Source: Saccoglossus kowalevskii (lineage: Eukaryota > Hemichordata > Enteropneusta > Harrimaniidae). From it: DNA of 64,000 nucleotides. The stretch is taken from positions 50,583 to 114,582 of the forward strand of contig NW_003105110.1 of NCBI RefSeq assembly GCF_000003605.2, read 5' to 3'. This document shows, piece after piece, positions 59,301 to 64,000 of the stretch. Position numbers and translations under genes: made by a program. Each line of letters begins with the position of its first letter. Within the stretch, counting starts at the first letter, position 1. Below the pieces are notes generated by a model that saw only the letters and a program-made list of their open reading frames with translations, searched no databases and had not been told where the DNA came from.

Positions 59301-62300
59301 AATATAACATTTCGATGTTAGCAGAAACTATATTGTGGGATTGACATTTTTCTTTTTAGTTAGATAGTTTTAGTGGGAAAAATTCTGTTTTTTAAAAAAT
59401 AAGGGCTAGCCATATCAATAGAAATTGATTATTTTTTTAACGTTTAAGCTTTAAAGAAGGTTTAGTTTGAATTAAAATAGTTACCCCCGGCAATGACAAA
59501 TTTCTTAGATTGCAACATTTGCAACAAGTGAGTCCCATGCAACATATACAACCCATGTTAAACACTTTGATTCTTTATATAACAAAATTCAAGCACAGAT
59601 GCACAATGACTGTATCACTTTAATAATGTGACATATTTCTGATTATGGTGAGAACCCTCATGTGAGTTTAACTGATGTGTATTTAAGATTGTCCCTCATT
59701 GGCTACCCGACACATAAACTGAATCATTCAACCAATCAGAGAACTTGCTTCTTATATACATGTACATACCAGAAAATATTTTTTCGGTTCATTATTTTAA
59801 AGATTGATATAGTCTTTCATTTTTTACTTACAGTAATATTTATTAAAACTTATCAAATATGAATGAAAATATGTATGAAAATATACATGTTTGCTAGGCA
59901 AATGCATCGCTTTCTTCAATTTAAAACTTTAATTTTTTCCCGAAATTTGTCGATGTTCGATACTGTTTTTGTGCTGGACTACCACGTTTCCGTTTAAAAG
60001 TGCGCACAGAATAGCGATGATGTTTTGAAATTTGCATAGAACTTATTATAAAATTATTTTTTTAGTGAGAATGCTGTCCCACAAACTCTGGATATTACAT
60101 AAAAGCAAAAGAAAAGAGAAAAATATGAATCACGAAATGTGGAATTAACTGAATCCAAATACCAATAGCAACTTTTCTCCACTTTCACAAAATCAGTGTA
60201 GGAAATGTAAACTGTATACATAAAATGTTTTCACCAAGATGTTTGCAGGAAAAACTGTAGCATCAAAAGGTTGCCTTATCTGCAATTCAAACAACGGAAA
60301 GACTGTGAAGATTCAGAATAAAGTAATAAAAAGGAATTCATTTTGTTTGCTCCAAGAGATTTTGAGGGTATTATGTATACTCAAGTGTTTTGGCTGAACA
60401 TATTACATTTTACCAAGGGTAGATAAGGATATAAGAGCAGAAGGGCACACCATAACATAATTTATTTACCCAGCACATCAGCTTCTTTGCCCTCCCAATT
60501 ATCTCAAATGGTTCATCCCTTGCAATACATTATATTATGTTTTTTTCCCTCTTAGGGGTGTGTATTTCATCACCAGGCTTTGTATGCAAGTTGTTTTAAC
60601 ACAAAACACATGTTTGTAATTTCAAAAAAAAAAAGCTACAGGGTAAGTTGGTAGAAAGGATATAATTTAGAAGAGTAAAGTAATATATCATCATGAAAAG
60701 TTGAATGCAATGATATTGAGACTATTATGGTTAATTGCCAGAAGCACGGCGATAGATCCATCTCTGATATAGCCGTATGTTGCGGGGAAAAGAACGCCTA
60801 GTAATAAAAGTGAAGTACTTGTCTTCTATATTAGCGCAGAACGGCCGGCAGCATAGAATATATAGAGCTTGATTAAATGGCTTGCATGATGTAACAGTCA
60901 TCTTGTCGTGTTAGTCATAGTTTTTTTTACGTAAATATTAGGACTTTAACAGCATGTGTAGAATGCTGTGAGCCAATATAATTTTGTAAGAAACAGATTT
61001 CGTGAAATAATCATAAAATGTGAAAATGAATGCATGGCAGTATGGGCGGTGTTAGTTGTGATGAACATCTGATGATGAAGCTACTCAGACGTAAACTGTA
61101 TTTATAATGGCAAATTAATTTCGTTATCGTATTTTGGTGTACCACAGCGTTAGCGAATAAACATTGGATGTTTGATGCCAATCGCTTAGCTAAGTATCCA
61201 AGAATCTGTTGCATCTTTTAAAATCAAGAGTTGTGTTAAAGCCATAAAATAGGAAGCATGTTCAGTCGTCTTGATTAGATAATGGATTATAGTTCAGGAA
61301 CTTTTATGTGTTCACCGGCGATGACTCAACGATGTTTAAATGTGGCCTTTTATTGCATTTCCTAGTGCAGTTCAGTTGAGTTGAACAAAAATTGCAAGCA
61401 GAGGAATTGAACAGTGGCATATGGTGTGAATTCATTCAAGTGATGTTAATGCATTGCAAAAACCATGCTTTATATTATCACTTTACATTTATAATAACAT
61501 TGTCCGAAAAAGTTTAGGTTGACTTAAATGTTCTTGTTACTCATTGACCAATCACAATAAGGGTTAAAGGTCATTCTAGTTCTTACATCATAATTGTGAC
61601 TAACTTAGGGGGTGACTTGCCCCACTTTTTTTTTTTTTTAGGCTAATAGGATTTCAATCATCGTTTGAGCTAACAGATTTAATATTAATAAATTGTAAGA
61701 GTAAAGTGTAAACGTTTTCATTGACCCGATCTCCTATTGATTAATTTGAAGGTAATTAATACAGCAGACAACTGGGCGACAACGTAATCGGTGAAATTAT
61801 ACTTTGATGTTCCTGTAAATGAAGTGATTAATCATGCGATAGACTTGTAGATTGAAATATTAAATCACATTATCTTCCTAGACGGATAAAACTAATCAAT
61901 ATTGCCAAGACTACAAATTAGTCAGAATATATTTGTGTGATAATAATGATCACATTCAATTTTAATTTTGTTCAGTTCATAAATTTGTAATTTGGAATGA
62001 GATTAAAGTTGTAGCACTCACTGATATTTCGAAAATCATCCTTTCACAGAATTTCACACTCGTGTATCAAAACATATCCCAAGTTTATGCTCATGATTCA
62101 CAACCAAGGAAGCAGCGTTGGTGACAGTTATGGTTTTAGTTATGAGACTAAATTGCTGAAAACTCTAGTCAGATAGACCTCTATCGTTGAACTGAACACT
62201 ATTACTCGTAATGCTGCGCGGGGTTTCCATGTGCAATTTATTACCCAATGAGAACACTTTTAAACGTGGTGAAAATTAAAACTCATCATGGGAAAACATT

Positions 62301-64000
62301 TTGCAGTGAGCATTCTCTACAAATCATTCATGCCAGCTCAGTCTATTTTTTTGCGGAGTGTTCATGATTACGGTCATTAAACCGAATCAAACCACCGACA
62401 CTAATCATTACAGCGTTAATAATTAGGAAATATGGAATTCTCGTGGATTGTAATAATACTTTATTCTGCTGACAATTTATTTTTATTATGCTAGAACAGA
62501 CAATGATGTTATCAACAAGTTTGTAAAATCAAGAAAATTATAAGTAATATTAATATTTGTTGTGCTGAGGGGCTTCAATTTAGATTTGCTGGTATTTTAC
62601 GCAGACGGTTAATTAACCTTGCACTTGTTTGTTTAATTCCTAGAATTCAAGATATTTTTCCATTGTGTCATTTCATTAGCGTCAGTTACAAATAATGTCA
62701 CTCTGCATTATTGCACATTGTTCGTGACTATCCAATCAAACAAAATTTAAACATGTCCAATTACTGTGAACCATTTAATGTTTACGATTTCATTATTTTC
62801 ATTATTTAATGGTGTTTGTGAGAGCAAAATTTCGTGAAAGAATTAATTTTTGTTAAATATTAAATTTAATGGAAAAATCATCAGGTTTCTTTACTGTAGT
62901 ATGGTTTCTTCTATTCTCTGCTGTACATCTTTTTATTTATTTCTGATTTTTTGTGGTGCATGATTCTGAAGCCATACACTGAAACGGCAAAGTGGGAGAT
63001 TAGCTACATAATAATAAAATTAATAATGAAAAAAATGTAAATATTATCAAAATATTTCAATTTTCGGTTCAAAATAAATAATCTTTGCTATCGAGAAATA
63101 CTCAGAAAATTTGTCAGTTTTATTGGAAGCACAAAAAACCACAGTTTAGGGTGTTTTAAATTATAACACTGCTCAACAGCTTTAATTTTGGACTCCCTAG
63201 GTGCTTGCGTTTTTGTCTCTTTTTTAATATCTAAGTGTGTGTTAATATATCAGTTTATTGCTTTTATAATTGGATACTTTTCAGTGTTACTTACTGGTAC
63301 TTTATGACTCAGTCTGGATTTGAACATACCCCTATAGCTACACCTTTATGCTTACCTACTTCTAACATTTGATGTCTTTATAGGGCGCCCTCACTGTCTT
63401 ATGTTTCTCAAAATATTATTTGTTCACATATGTTTTCATCAAAGACCTGCAGCCAAATGTCTATTTGGTCGAAAATTTTTAAAAAAATTATATAAAAATT
63501 AAAATGGGAAAAATGTTGCACAACGTTTTTAACAGGAACAAAGTATGGTATTAAATACATATTTTATGCATTTTTTTGCAATGATGGAAGAAATGCCCTT
63601 CAATTCAATTTTGTTTCTAATGACTTTCCTTATTGATTGTGTTAAAGAAATTTCACGATTTGCCATAGAGAAAGAGCATTACAACAAAGTTGCCGTAGAG
63701 ACAAAGTTTTCACAAATAGGGATATCTCTTTACGCTAACATGGGGGACAAAACAGTATTTGCTACTGAGGGACGGTGCCTAAAGGAGTAAATTAAAGTAC
63801 AATTAACATAATTGTTGCCCCGAAGTTATGCCAAATACAGCTGTTCACCTCGGAAGTGATGTACGTTGAACTGATGGTCTCAATGAATCATCCATGCTAT
63901 GTCCACTCACAACAGCTACTCTCATAACAGTCACTTGTGTCCATTGTTTGATACTGAACACTGCAATTGTCACTTCCACATTGCAGGTTTTATTGACTTT
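56326..64000. other. Presumed intron or intergenic, no recognisable gene
   Basis: AT-rich sequence with no supported exon. Points of note: ZNF143-like sites at 56617 and 57196, an RFX-like site at 57582-57595 and the NAGNAG acceptor-like site at 59241-59251. At the right edge an acceptor-like CCACATTGCAG ends near 63986, with only 14 bases beyond it, too few to judge. A frame at 63545-63790 shows no family content. Confidence 0.4.
59221..59266 (+). promoter_or_regulatory. Tandem NAGNAG acceptor with possible microexon
   Basis: A long T tract is followed by GCAGCAGCAGCAGCAC, giving four successive AG acceptors at 3-base steps (59242, 59245, 59248, 59251). GTAAAA follows at 59261. A microexon of 9-18 bases would keep phase whichever AG is used. 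Equally it may be a (CAG)4 chance run beside poly-T. Confidence 0.2.

Noticed and set aside
1-64000. CRISPR arrays, bacterial operons, riboswitches
   Set aside because: The direct repeats are contiguous minisatellites without unique spacers. The DNA is eukaryotic (introns, AATAAA signals, LINE, MITEs).

Overview
The window looks like nuclear DNA from a marine-type bilaterian invertebrate. It is AT-rich, gene-sparse and intron-rich, has several families of short inverted-repeat elements (MITEs), minisatellites, a LINE fragment and two assembly gaps, and shows patchy CpG depletion. The species cannot be named from the sequence. The only confidently recognised gene is the 3' end of ELL, the RNA polymerase II elongation factor, on the + strand at the left edge. 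Its last two coding exons (521-737 and 1360-1485) encode the C-terminal occludin/ELL homology domain.

Layout. 1-5.4 kb holds the ELL 3' end, a putative long 3' UTR with good poly(A) signals and a G-rich (GGGGC)n tract just downstream. 5.4-15.3 kb is clearly richer in CpG. It holds two tRNA-like SINE remnants, a TTAA-flanked MITE, a terminal coding exon on the - strand (7144-7385) with its own poly(A) signal, a tentative + strand terminal exon (8672-8814), and a start exon on the + strand at 13618-13711 that encodes a classical signal peptide and ends in a splice donor. A perfect CLEAR/USF-type palindrome lies about 150 bp upstream of that start. From about 15.5 kb to the right edge I find no convincing exon. 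This part is CpG-poor and filled with minisatellites (21.7, 30.4, 34.8, 52.9, 54.7 and 55.8 kb), MITEs, a 5'-truncated LINE (19.9-20.35 kb) and two N gaps (23176-24071, 53278-53789). The simplest reading is that much of it is intron of the signal-peptide gene. A near-ideal recursive-splice (ratchet) site at 53219/53220 fits a very long intron.

No single new gene system stands out. The unexplained signals are these: (1) four unrelated minisatellites each carry a CCAAT box in every unit, and a fifth carries a ZNF143/Staf-like site in every 63-bp unit; (2) several MITE families with different interiors share the same TA-flanked terminus, TACTGT; (3) the recursive-splice candidate; (4) a 20-bp perfect hairpin at 42.4 kb. 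Counts and similarities were read by eye and carry that uncertainty.
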